A stretch of 58,012 nt of DNA from Yoonia sp. Lineage in GTDB: Bacteria; Pseudomonadota; Alphaproteobacteria; Rhodobacterales; Rhodobacteraceae. Numbering within the stretch: the stretch's first letter is position 1; each line of letters opens with the position of its first letter. The notes below the pieces were generated by a model, which was given only the letters and a program-made list of their open reading frames with translations, searched no databases and had not been told where the DNA came from. The stretch covers positions 1 through 58,012 of the forward strand of contig NZ_JAGYJK010000015.1 of assembly GCF_018402175.1 (NCBI RefSeq), read 5' to 3'. This document shows positions 1 through 7,783 of this stretch, one piece after another. A program made the translations under genes and the position numbers.

Positions 1-1967
1 GTCGCCATGTTCTCCCCGCTGCTGGCGAGTTCGACAGCTTGGCCACCACGGGCCAATATCCGGTGCCGCCGAAAAACAGACCGGAGCTTGTCTGCGACCA
101 ACGCGATTTCGGTCTGGTCGCTGGCGATCTGATCGGCCAGCGGTGTCAAAACGTTGGCCGCGAGGCATGGGCCGGGAGCATTGCCAGCCTGCAAGACCAA
201 TCCGATGCCGAGGTTGTGGCGCGCCCTCAGCTCCGTATCGACCGCCGACCGGACCTTCTCTCGGTCGAGACCACGCGCGAGGTAGATCGGGACGTCGCCG
301 CCATCGACCGAAAGTGTCCCAAGGTAGAGAAGGTGGTCGGTCAGTTTCTCGATGGCGGGCGCGTCAAGCGCTTGTTCTAGACGCGCCTTAAGGTGTTGTG
401 CCACCCAGCCGTCGCGCACGCGATAGATCCTGTAGCTATCCGGGTTGCCACCCGGCGATACCTGCCCCTCGGTGACCTTGATGTCGGCCACCTTACGGTC
501 GCCTGCCTCCGCATCTCCCTTTTCGACCCGGACAATCACCTCGGCAGCAACCGGGCCCACTTCGTCCTCATCATCAATCAGGTCATCGCCTTCCCAGCCA
601 GCCGGTACTAGAAAGCCCAGCTCGGTCATAAGGCCCGGATCAACACCACGGTTCAGAAGCCATGCTCCAGACACCTTGTCTACGCCGATGTCCCAGATGG
701 CCAGCAAGGCAGGCATGACCGCCATGCTCTCTGCGTCGCCTGGCGCGCGACCGTCGCGGAGGATCTTCCAGTGTCGAAGCAGGCGATGCCCCATCACCCG
801 TTCGAAGGGGTCATCGACGCTGAGAAGGCTGCTTGTGTTGCGGTCGGTAAGCGTAAAGTCGAGGGTTTGTGCCTCATCCCGACCTGCGCGTCGATACCGA
901 ACCGCGATCTCGACGAAGCGGATCGCGACTGCTCGCTCGAAAATCTTGGGGAGGCCCGGCTGGCTGTCGATAATCTCGGAGATGTCCCGGTCGATCGTGG
1001 TGGAAAGCGAGAGGCGATTGGCGAGGTTGCCAATGCTGATGTCAGCCCGGATCACCTGCGTGCGGTCGATCACAACGTCGTCGAGTTCCGGAGGCTCGAG
1101 CTCGAACCCCTTTAGAAACTGCGAAATGTCGTATGCCTGAAAGTCGGCAGGCTGGTTGGAATAGGTCTGATCGAGAGCTGTCTCGATGAATCGTTCGGCG
1201 ACGGTGTGCCTTAGCTTGCGGTTGCCCGCACGCACATGCACCCGCCCGGTCGACGGCGTGTAGACGATCATCGCCTCTCCGGGTGGCCGAAAATAGATGC
1301 TCGACCGATTGCCATCGTCATCGATCTCCCGAACGCTCGTGGGGGGATCTGGATGGAACAGCAGGTACATCTCCGCCGCCGGTTCATCGCCGTCCTCGGG
1401 GATTTCGAACTTGTCGATGCTGTAGCCGTCGCCGCGATCGAGACGCTTGTTGAGATCAACCAGAAGCTCTTTGAGCAATTCGCTGCCGGCATCCGGGCCC
1501 CCGTCGGCCGAAGGCTCGGCTATGAATGTCTGGTAATGCTTGTCATAGCGCCGGTAGAGACGCAGGTGCAGGCTGTTCTCCGCAGCTTCAAACAAGGCAT
1601 GTTCGTTAGTGAAAGCCCACAGGCTTCGTGCGAGCTTGTCCCGCCGGTTCAGAAGTTCGTTGGCACGGTCGGGTTCGAGTGTGGTAGTGGCGAGACCTTG
1701 GAGAACGTATTCGCCGCGGTCACTCGCGATTGTGACGATACGCGCTGCTTCTGCTTCAAGCGGGCCGAGCCGGTCCTTCTTTTCCTGCGGCAACATATTC
1801 CTAGCTGCTGTCGGACCGTCTGGATTGTTAGGGTCGAACTTGTAGGGGACGAGCCAGGTCAGCCTCTCGAACGCCTTGCTCTCAAGAAATCCGGACAGCA
1901 GTTCCGGCTCCGCATCGTCAAATAGCCGAGAAAGATTAGGGCAAGTTTTGGCCGGGGCACGTACCAT
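1..1967 (-). CDS. Large unrecognised protein, 3' end beyond the window edge
   Basis: Reading the minus strand from an ATG at 1967, the frame stays open for 655 codons to the window edge, so the C-terminus is missing. GGAG lies about 8 nt before this ATG, which supports the start. I do not recognise the family. The visible part looks soluble, with no signal peptide or membrane segment. It is rich in Asp and Glu, has an acidic patch DDLIDDEDE near residue 460, and regular hydrophobic/charged alternation suggesting folded alpha/beta domains. A stretch near residue 260 (MIVYTPSTGRVHVRAGNRKL) reads like beta strands. It points away from the recombinase module, with 376 bp between them. Its place beside a mobile recombination module suggests accessory cargo, possibly defence or regulation, but this is inference only. 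That it is a real gene is likely; its function is unknown. Confidence 0.8.
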   Translation of the reverse strand, partial: MVRAPAKTCPNLSRLFDDAEPELLSGFLESKAFERLTWLVPYKFDPNNPDGPTAARNMLPQEKKDRLGPLEAEAARIVTIASDRGEYVLQGLATTTLEPDRANELLNRRDKLARSLWAFTNEHALFEAAENSLHLRLYRRYDKHYQTFIAEPSADGGPDAGSELLKELLVDLNKRLDRGDGYSIDKFEIPEDGDEPAAEMYLLFHPDPPTSVREIDDDGNRSSIYFRPPGEAMIVYTPSTGRVHVRAGNRKLRHTVAERFIETALDQTYSNQPADFQAYDISQFLKGFELEPPELDDVVIDRTQVIRADISIGNLANRLSLSTTIDRDISEIIDSQPGLPKIFERAVAIRFVEIAVRYRRAGRDEAQTLDFTLTDRNTSSLLSVDDPFERVMGHRLLRHWKILRDGRAPGDAESMAVMPALLAIWDIGVDKVSGAWLLNRGVDPGLMTELGFLVPAGWEGDDLIDDEDEVGPVAAEVIVRVEKGDAEAGDRKVADIKVTEGQVSPGGNPDSYRIYRVRDGWVAQHLKARLEQALDAPAIEKLTDHLLYLGTLSVDGGDVPIYLARGLDREKVRSAVDTELRARHNLGIGLVLQAGNAPGPCLAANVLTPLADQIASDQTEIALVADKLRSVFRRHRILARGGQAVELASSGENMA

Positions 1968-2198
1968 ATAAATCTCCGGAAATGCTGATTGGACTCTAGA
2001 TCGTGATAATTGTGCCAAGCCTGAGGCATGTCTTCATGAACCCGGATGGGGATGCAGGGAAGATTTTGCCGTTAGGGCAGACAAGCCCGAGGGGCAGCGG
2101 AACACGCGCGAAAGCGGGACCAACGCTAACACATGGGGACCGACTCGGCTCGCTTTTCGCGCCATGTACTCACCTCGCTTTTGACTGATCCAGTCTTT

Positions 2199-2204
2199 TA
2201 TAAT
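2199..2204 (+). promoter_or_regulatory. Possible -10 box for the recombinase module
   Basis: A consensus TATAAT stands 140 bp upstream of the first gene of the module. The region 16-18 bp upstream has no good TTGACA match, so the assignment is weak and rests on the -10 hexamer and local AT-richness alone. Confidence 0.25.
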
Positions 2205-2306
2205 CATAGACAAACCAGCATTCGGCAAGCAAAAATGTTCTCACTTTGTTTTCGTCTCTCAGTCTCAATACTTTACAATGTCCCGATCCGGTACGTCAGG
2301 TGGCTT

Positions 2307-2331
2307 TTGATCAGTAACGACCACTGATCAA
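2307..2331. promoter_or_regulatory. 9-bp inverted repeat upstream of the recombinase module
   Basis: TTGATCAGT (2307-2315) and ACTGATCAA (2323-2331) form a perfect inverted repeat around a 7-nt spacer. It ends 12 nt before the first start codon of the four-gene module. The size and position fit an operator, or a dimeric recombinase binding site. Confidence 0.5.
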
Positions 2332-2343
2332 GGCGACCATGAC

Positions 2344-2547
2344 ATGAAACGACCCAACCCATTCCCGGCCGACCAGATGACGCCTACGGAACGCCGTTCT
2401 GAATTGTGCGGGCTGCTGGCTCTCGGGCTGGTTCGCCTGCGAATGCGTGATCGAGCGCAAGTATCTGACAAAAATGGAGAAAGTTGCCTACACAATCCGG
2501 CCGACGAATGGCGTCATGCAACTCCAACTCACCGGAGAAACTTATGA
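2344..2547 (+). CDS. Small conserved protein of the recombinase module
   Basis: A 67-residue protein, basic and without membrane segments, beginning MKRPNPFPADQMTPTERRSE. I recall similar short proteins ahead of DUF2924 genes in alphaproteobacterial recombinase modules, often with the same PADxMTPxERRxELCxLLALGLVRL signature and a C-terminal HATPTHRR tail. Its role is unknown. The stop codon overlaps the next start as ATGA (2544-2547), so it is probably translationally coupled to the DUF2924 gene. The inverted repeat at 2307-2331 sits just upstream of its start. Confidence 0.7.
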   Translation: MKRPNPFPADQMTPTERRSELCGLLALGLVRLRMRDRAQVSDKNGESCLHNPADEWRHATPTHRRNL

Positions 2548-2999
2548 CCAAACAAGATCCCATTCCCGCCCGCCTGGCCGCGCTCAAGACCGCGCCAACC
2601 CCAGACCTGAAACAACAATGGCGCGACCTGTTCGACAGTGAGCCGCCACCGTTCAATCGTCGTTACCTGGAGAGCCGTCTCGCGTACCGCATCCAGGAAC
2701 TGGCTTATGGCGGCCTGAAACCAGAGACGATCAAGCGACTGGAACGGCTGGGCGAGGAACTGGACGGTGGCGACAAAAAAAAGCGCAGCATCCGCGCCAA
2801 CCTCGATCGTCCCATCACGGGCACACGGTTGCTGCGCGAGTGGCAGGGCGTTGAACAAATCGTCACCGTCACAGCCAACGGCTTCGACTGGCAGGGGCGC
2901 CCCTACAAATCGCTTTCGGCCATCGCCCGCGCCATCACCGGAACGCGCTGGAACGGCTGGGTGTTCTTTGGCCTGAAAAATCACCGGAGGGGCGCATGA
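2544..2999 (+). CDS. DUF2924 domain protein
   Basis: A 151-residue protein. I chose the ATG at 2544 over one 60 nt upstream because CCGGAGAAA precedes it and it forms an ATGA overlap with the previous gene. DUF2924 hallmarks are visible: W-R-x-L-F-x-S-E-P-P near residue 30, a LAYRIQELAYGG segment, PGTRLLREW-like residues (here TGTRLLREWQG), then YKSLSAIARAITGTRW-NGWVFFGL at the C-terminus. The family usually lies directly before a serine recombinase, as here. Its biochemical role is not established; the C-terminal part resembles small DNA-binding folds. It overlaps the recombinase by ATGA (2996-2999). Confidence 0.85.
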   Translation: MTKQDPIPARLAALKTAPTPDLKQQWRDLFDSEPPPFNRRYLESRLAYRIQELAYGGLKPETIKRLERLGEELDGGDKKKRSIRANLDRPITGTRLLREWQGVEQIVTVTANGFDWQGRPYKSLSAIARAITGTRWNGWVFFGLKNHRRGA

Positions 3000-4306
3000 C
3001 CAAACCAATCGTCAGAAAGCTGCGCTGCGCCGTTTACACCCGGAAATCCTCCGAGGAAGGGCTTGAACAGGAGTTCAACAGCCTGCACGCCCAGCGGGAA
3101 TCCTGCGAGGCCTATATCGCCAGCCAGCGGTCCGAGGGCTGGGTGCTGGTCCGCGATCAATATGATGATGGCGGTATTTCCGGCGGCACGCTGGAGCGAC
3201 CCGGCCTGAAAAGGCTGCTCGCGGACGTCGACGACGGCTTGGTCGACGTGGTCGTCGTGTACAAGATCGACCGCCTGTCGCGGTCACTGATGGATTTTTC
3301 CAAACTGGTCGAGGTGTTTGACCGGAACGGCGTGACATTTGTCTCGGTGACGCAGTCGTTCAACACGACCACCTCCATGGGGCGGCTGACGCTGAATATC
3401 CTGCTCAGCTTCGCCCAATTCGAACGCGAGGTGACGGCGGAACGGATCCGGGACAAGGTCAAAGCTTCTCGCATGAAGGGTATGTGGATGGGCGGTGTGC
3501 CGCCCTTTGGCTACCGCGTCGAGAACCGGAAGTTGCTGGTCGATGACGACAATGCTGCGCATGTGCGCTGGATCTTCTCCCGGTTCCTCGAAATCGGGTC
3601 CTGCACGGAACTGGCGCGGGAAGTGGGCAGGCGCGGCATTCAGACCAGCCGAGGCAATCGGATCGACAAGAAGTACCTGTATCGCCTGCTAAACAACCGC
3701 GCCTACATAGGGGAGGCCGTGCACAAGGGCGACAGCTATCCCGGCGAGCACGACGCGATCATCGACCGCGCAGTGTGGGACAAGGTCCACTCCATCCTGA
3801 CCGAAAGCCCCCGCAAGCGCGCCGCACGCACACGCGCCGACACGCCCGCACTGTTGAAGGGGCTGCTTTATGGACCGGATGGCGCGGCCTTCTCGCCGAC
3901 TCACACGCGCAAGGGCGGCAAACTCTACCGATACTATGTCAGCCAGTCGGTGCTGAAGCATGGTGCTGGGTCATGCCCGGTGGGCCGGGTGCCAGCGGGC
4001 GAGATCGAAACCGCCGTCATCGACCAGCTCCGCGCCGTGTTCCGCCAGCCGGAGATCGTAGCGGGCACATGGAAGGCGGCACGCGCGCAAGATCGCGAGA
4101 TCACCGAGGCCGACGCCCACGCGGCGCTTCAGCAGCTCGATCCTCTCTGGGACGAATTGTTTCCAGCCGAGCAGGCGCGGATTGTCGGGCTGGCCATCGA
4201 ACGCGTGGATATCGCCCTCGACAGCGTCAATGTTCGACTTCGGATGGACGGTTTGTCAGGCTTGGCCCGCGAGATGCTGGCGGGTGATGTGGGGGTGGCA
4301 GCATGA
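2996..4306 (+). CDS. Serine recombinase (resolvase/invertase family, large type)
   Basis: A 436-residue site-specific recombinase. The N-terminal resolvase domain (about 8-155) carries the YTRKSSEE motif, with the nucleophilic serine at 18 or 19. DRLSRSLMDF and the FAQFEREVTAERIRDK helix are also present. A Recombinase domain follows (about 175-270, with the GMWMGGVPPFGYR segment), then a ribbon-like region (about 285-340) lacking the usual cysteine pairs. The C-terminus, DPLWDELFPAEQARIV, matches what I recall for the DUF2924-linked group, so the gene appears complete. It should cut and rejoin DNA at paired att or res sites. The start overlaps the DUF2924 stop, and its own stop overlaps the next start. 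Confidence 0.93.
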   Translation: MTKPIVRKLRCAVYTRKSSEEGLEQEFNSLHAQRESCEAYIASQRSEGWVLVRDQYDDGGISGGTLERPGLKRLLADVDDGLVDVVVVYKIDRLSRSLMDFSKLVEVFDRNGVTFVSVTQSFNTTTSMGRLTLNILLSFAQFEREVTAERIRDKVKASRMKGMWMGGVPPFGYRVENRKLLVDDDNAAHVRWIFSRFLEIGSCTELAREVGRRGIQTSRGNRIDKKYLYRLLNNRAYIGEAVHKGDSYPGEHDAIIDRAVWDKVHSILTESPRKRAARTRADTPALLKGLLYGPDGAAFSPTHTRKGGKLYRYYVSQSVLKHGAGSCPVGRVPAGEIETAVIDQLRAVFRQPEIVAGTWKAARAQDREITEADAHAALQQLDPLWDELFPAEQARIVGLAIERVDIALDSVNVRLRMDGLSGLAREMLAGDVGVAA

Positions 4307-4689
4307 CCCGCGCCACACCTATGCCCGATGTCATCACGATCCAGGTGCCGTTTCGTGTCGTCAAGCGCGGTGGGCGCAAAGAAATACGCCTTCCCTACGG
4401 GGCCATTGCAGCACGCAAGCCGAACAGCACGTTGGTCAAGGCGCTGGCCCGCGCGTTCCGTTGGAAGCGGATGCTCGGGTCGAGTGAGTTCGCCACAATT
4501 GCCGAACTGGCTGAGCGCGAGGGAATCGCGCCCTCATACATGACCCGGGTCCTGCGGATGACCCTGCTAGCGCCCGACATCGTCGAGGCAATCCTGGACG
4601 GGAAGCAGGGTCCGGAGGTGACGCTGGGGCGGGTGCTGGAGCCGTTTCCTGCTTGTTGGAAGGGCCAACGCGCCACTACCTCGGGCTGA
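4303..4689 (+). CDS. HTH-like protein of the recombinase module
   Basis: A 128-residue basic protein, last in the four-gene module and joined to the recombinase by an ATGA overlap (4303-4306). Residues about 65-110 (IAELAEREGIAPSYMTRVLRM) look like a helix-turn-helix of ParB/KorB type, followed by LLAPDIVEAILDGKQGPEVTLGRVLEPFP, which I recall from proteins placed after such recombinases. It may bind DNA at the recombination sites or regulate the module. No enzymatic motif is visible. Function is inferred from context. Confidence 0.75.
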   Translation: MTRATPMPDVITIQVPFRVVKRGGRKEIRLPYGAIAARKPNSTLVKALARAFRWKRMLGSSEFATIAELAEREGIAPSYMTRVLRMTLLAPDIVEAILDGKQGPEVTLGRVLEPFPACWKGQRATTSG

Positions 4690-5327
4690 TGGCAAAGCTT
4701 GCTAGCGGTCAAGAAGTTGCTTGATCATCGCATTGACAGCACGCGTCTGGACGCCTTCGCGAGTTCTCCAGTCGTCGCTGCCATAGCCCCTCAAGTCCCA
4801 GCATGCTCTCGGGTTGCAGGAGCAACACCTGCCGCCCAGGGCGCTGGGTGGTATGCGCGCAACAACCCGTGGGTCTGCGGCGGCGGTGGACAGCCTCGGT
4901 CGGCAATGTCGTCGGCGCCGGGATCAAGCCACAATCCACGCATCCCGACCGGGCGGTGCGCGAACCGCTGCATGTGCTGTGGCTGCGCTCGAGCGATCAC
5001 CCCGATCCAGGTGGCCCCCATCCCATCTTGGCGCGTAAGACTCACCTTTGCTATCGCCGCGACGGGTTCCGATTTCAGGTCCATCTGACTGAGCGAAACT
5101 AGCGTCGAAGTGCAATTTCGAGATGCGAAAAACCAAACAAGATCAACATGTTACAAGCTCTGCACCAAATCGACGCAGTCATCAGGTCCGGAGAATATCG
5201 GCCCTGAGAGACCGCTTCTGGGCCTCCTGGCGCTTAGGCCAGTGCTCAGCCCCACCCGCATAACCCTCGAAAACAACGAGAAAATCCGGCCGCGGCCGGA
5301 TCGGGAGAACGCTTTCGCGGGGGCAAG
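4690..5327. other. Gap between the recombinase module and tRNA-Ser, no supportable gene
   Basis: About 640 bp of GC-rich DNA with competing open frames on both strands (for example near 4800-5100). None has a convincing start, ribosome binding site or recognisable family. It may be decayed island DNA. The only clear structure is an 18-bp palindrome at 5284-5301, listed separately. Confidence 0.5.
5284..5301 (-). terminator. Palindrome downstream of tRNA-Ser, likely terminator
   Basis: ATCCGGCCGCGGCCGGAT is a perfect 18-bp palindrome. On the minus strand it is followed by TTTCTCGTTGTTTTC, and it lies about 27 nt past the tRNA 3' end. That fits intrinsic termination of the tRNA transcript. Confidence 0.55.
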
Positions 5328-5417
5328 TGGCGGAGACGAAGGGATTCGAACCCTCGAGACGGTTTCCCGCCTACTCCCTTAGCAGGGGAGCGCCTTCGAC
5401 CACTCGGCCACATCTCC
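5328..5417 (-). tRNA. tRNA-Ser(GCT)
   Basis: On the minus strand the acceptor stem GGAGATG pairs with CGTCTCC, followed by discriminator G and an encoded CCA (5328-5330). The D-arm GCCGAGTGGTCGAAGGC, an anticodon stem with GCT in the loop CTGCTAA, a long variable arm as expected for serine, and the TTCGAATCC T-loop are all present. It reads AGC/AGT codons. The 3' end faces the accessory region to the left, the orientation typical where a tRNA gene borders an integrated island. Confidence 0.95.
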
Positions 5418-5566
5418 GCCGCGGGGTCTAGCAGCAATGAAGCGCCAAGAACAAGCGGAAATTGTCGCTATGCGCGTTTGTTTCGATCTGGCGCGAGAGG
5501 CCTTTGCCCTGTGGCATTGCGTGGCACTGGCGGTTGGCGGATTGTCAGAATCAATATGATGAAATA

Positions 5567-5581
5567 GAACAAAGCATGAAC
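5567..5581. promoter_or_regulatory. LexA box (SOS operator) of the imuA-imuB-dnaE2 cassette
   Basis: GAAC-AAAGCAT-GAAC matches the alphaproteobacterial LexA operator GAAC-N7-GAAC exactly. It ends 29 nt before the chosen imuA start, where it would cover the promoter. This predicts LexA repression and induction after DNA damage. Confidence 0.85.
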
Positions 5582-5610
5582 ATTATAACCCGAAATTAGG
5601 TGTGTCGTGT

Positions 5611-6288
5611 ATGGCTTTGCTTCATATGCAGAAAACGCTGCAAGGCTATCCGCCTCAGCCGGGGTTGTCCTGCTTTACCTTGTCCGAGGTATTTGTCGAA
5701 ACCGTCGCGGATGCTGCTGCCCTCGGCTTTGCGCTGGCGCGGTTGCCGCGTGGTCAGCGGCCAGTCTTGTGGGTGCAGGATCGCGTATCGCGCAAGGAAA
5801 GCGGATATCCCTGCATTGCGGGGATAGGCCCGCTGCGTCCGATCATCATGGTCAATGTCACGCGCGCCGCCGATGTGCTCTGGACGATGGAGGACGGGTT
5901 GCGCTGCCGCAGCCTTGGTGGCGTGATTGGCGAGATCTGGGGAGATCCGGCAGTTCTGGATTTCACCGCGACCAAGAGGCTGGCTCTGCGGTCCGAGGCG
6001 GCAGGGGTGCCATGCTGGCTGATCCGTCGCTTGGCGCATCCCAATCTGAGTGCCGCGCGCGACCGTTGGCGGATCGGGGCGCGTCCCTCTGCCCCGCATC
6101 CGCACGATTCACAATCGCCGGGGGCGCCGCGCTGGGCGGTCGAATTGTTCCGGTCGCGCCATGCAAAGCCTGGGCAATGGGTGGCCAGCTATGACCGGAC
6201 GGCGGATCGTGTCGATCTGGTTGCCGCAGTTTCCGATCGAACGCTGGATGCGGGTGATGGACCGGCAGGGCAACGCGCCGCCGGATGA
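5611..6288 (+). CDS. imuA: ImuA, RecA-like SOS mutagenesis protein
   Basis: A 225-residue protein of the ImuA family, a RecA/SulA-like partner of ImuB and DnaE2 in damage-induced translesion synthesis. Family features are the central LGFALARLPRGQRPVLWVQD core strand, RAADVLWTMEDGLRC and LTRRLALRSEAAGVPCWLIR-like segments (here TKRLALRSEAAGVPCWLIRR). I chose the ATG at 5611; a GTG at 5602 and an ATG at 5626 are alternatives. It is first in the cassette behind a perfect LexA box. Its last 98 bp overlap the 5' end of imuB in another frame, which is unusually long. Confidence 0.9.
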   Translation: MALLHMQKTLQGYPPQPGLSCFTLSEVFVETVADAAALGFALARLPRGQRPVLWVQDRVSRKESGYPCIAGIGPLRPIIMVNVTRAADVLWTMEDGLRCRSLGGVIGEIWGDPAVLDFTATKRLALRSEAAGVPCWLIRRLAHPNLSAARDRWRIGARPSAPHPHDSQSPGAPRWAVELFRSRHAKPGQWVASYDRTADRVDLVAAVSDRTLDAGDGPAGQRAAG

Positions 6289-7723
6289 CATCCCCCTTGT
6301 GTTGGCACGCGACGGGCAGCACGGCCCTGTTGTACATGCCGCCAACCGGGCTGCACGGCTGGCAGGGATCATGGCGGGGTCGCGCGTGGTGGACATGCGC
6401 GCGCTTTGTCCCGATTTGCAGGTCGCCTATGCCGATCAGGCGGGGGATCGTGCCGCATTGGACCGCTTGGTGCTTTGGGCGCGGCGTTGGTGTCCGTGGA
6501 ATGTGCGCGACGGCGATGATGGCTTGATCCTTGATACCACCGGGTCGGACCATCTGTTGGGTGGCGAGGCCGCGATGTTGGTCGAGATGGAAACCCAATT
6601 GTCGCTGCTGGGCCTGACGTCGCGGCTTGCCGTCGCGCCCACATGGGGGGCGGCCTGGGCGCTGGCGCGCCATGGCCCTGTGCGCGCGATCTGTGGTGCG
6701 GAGGATCTGGCGATGAAACTGGGCGCGCTGCCTGTGACCGGCCTGCGCCTTGATCCGGCGACGGTGCTACTGTTGCGCCGTCTGGGGCTGAAAACTATTG
6801 GCGCGGTGATGGATGTGCCGCGTCTTTCGCTGACCCGCCGTTTCGCCAAGACCGCCTTGCCCGCCAATCCGCTGCTGCGGTTGGATCAGGTGCTGGGCAA
6901 GCTTGCGGAACCGGTGTCGAGCATCGATCCCGCGCCGCGGCTCGTCGTGCAAACCCGTCTGGCAGAGCCGATCTTTGACCCCACCCCCTATTTGCCAGCG
7001 CTGTGCGCAGATCTGTGCGACCAGTTGCAACAGGCAGGGCAGGGCTGCAGGCGGCTGCATCTGACGATCTATCGCACCGATGGCGATATCAGCCATCTGT
7101 CGGTGGCGATGTCCGCCCTGTCGCGTGATCCTGTCCACCTTAACGGTTTGTTCCGCGACAAGCTGGACCGGATCAACCCGGGCTATGGCTTTGATCTGAT
7201 CGCGTTGGAGGCGGCTGATCTGGGGGGCGTCAAGACTGTCCAGAGCAATCTTGACGGCGGGTCAGATGATGATCTGGAGCTTGCGCATCTGCTGGACCGG
7301 CTGGCCGCCCGTTTTGGTGATCGTGCCGTGACCCGTCCGGTGCTGCGTGCCAGCCATATCCCTGAACGGGCCGAGATGCGTTTGCCGGTCTTGGCCGATG
7401 CGCCTGCGCTGATGCCTGTGCCCGCCAGCGAACGCCCGATCCGCCTGCTGGACCAGCCCGAGGAGGTGCGCGTGCTTTACGCTGTTCCCGAAGGCCCGCC
7501 CGCGCAATTCGTCTGGCGCCGCCAGACCCACCGTGTGACCCGTTATGCAGGGCCCGAACGCATTGCGCCCGAATGGTGGCGCGACCGCCCCGGCACCCGC
7601 CTGCGCGATTATTTTAAGGTCGAGGATCAGATGGGCCGGCGGTTGTGGTTATACCGTGAAGGTTTGCATAGCGATGGGCGCGGCGGGGACCCGCGCTGGT
7701 TTGTCCACGGGATGTTCGCGTGA
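6191..7723 (+). CDS. imuB: ImuB, Y-family polymerase-like protein
   Basis: A 510-residue Y-family homologue that is catalytically inactive in characterised members and bridges DnaE2 to the sliding clamp and ImuA. I chose the ATG at 6191 (MTGRRIVSIWLPQFPIERW) because this is the normal ImuB beginning; the frame runs 141 nt further upstream without family similarity. A Y-family palm and fingers region (about 5-170) is followed by helix-hairpin-helix-like LGLKTIGAVMDVPRLSLTRRF (about 195-215) and the C-terminal DYFKVEDQMGRRLWLYREG motif typical of ImuB. It overlaps imuA by 98 bp and is followed by dnaE2 after 60 bp. Confidence 0.92.
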   Translation: MTGRRIVSIWLPQFPIERWMRVMDRQGNAPPDDIPLVLARDGQHGPVVHAANRAARLAGIMAGSRVVDMRALCPDLQVAYADQAGDRAALDRLVLWARRWCPWNVRDGDDGLILDTTGSDHLLGGEAAMLVEMETQLSLLGLTSRLAVAPTWGAAWALARHGPVRAICGAEDLAMKLGALPVTGLRLDPATVLLLRRLGLKTIGAVMDVPRLSLTRRFAKTALPANPLLRLDQVLGKLAEPVSSIDPAPRLVVQTRLAEPIFDPTPYLPALCADLCDQLQQAGQGCRRLHLTIYRTDGDISHLSVAMSALSRDPVHLNGLFRDKLDRINPGYGFDLIALEAADLGGVKTVQSNLDGGSDDDLELAHLLDRLAARFGDRAVTRPVLRASHIPERAEMRLPVLADAPALMPVPASERPIRLLDQPEEVRVLYAVPEGPPAQFVWRRQTHRVTRYAGPERIAPEWWRDRPGTRLRDYFKVEDQMGRRLWLYREGLHSDGRGGDPRWFVHGMFA

Positions 7724-7740
7724 CGGGGATGGGTTGCGCT

Positions 7741-7773
7741 GCCTCTGGCAGGAGTATTTTGGGAAATAAGAAG
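7741..7773 (+). repeat. Diverged copy of the GCCTCC repeat between imuB and dnaE2
   Basis: GCCTCTGGCAGGAGTATTTT followed by GGGAAATAAGAAG resembles the conserved module seen upstream of aspS and inside ileS, with several differences. No hairpin abuts this copy. It fills most of the 60-bp gap between imuB and dnaE2. Confidence 0.55.
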
Positions 7774-7783
7774 GTGGGGTGTC

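Larger units (their letters stand above)
1968..2343. other. Divergent intergenic region between the unknown gene and the recombinase module
   Basis: I see no gene here. The stretch is less GC-rich than its surroundings from about 2180 on. It holds a perfect TATAAT at 2199-2204 without a convincing -35 box, and a 9-bp inverted repeat at 2307-2331 just ahead of the module. It should contain the promoters of both flanking transcription units. Confidence 0.5.

Noticed and set aside
1..1966. Several plus-strand open frames over the first 2 kb
   Set aside because: They lie opposite the long minus-strand frame that has a ribosome binding site and steady codon usage; none resembles a known protein.
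4690..5140. Overlapping open frames on both strands between the module and tRNA-Ser
   Set aside because: At this GC content open frames are expected on every strand; none has a convincing start or family similarity.
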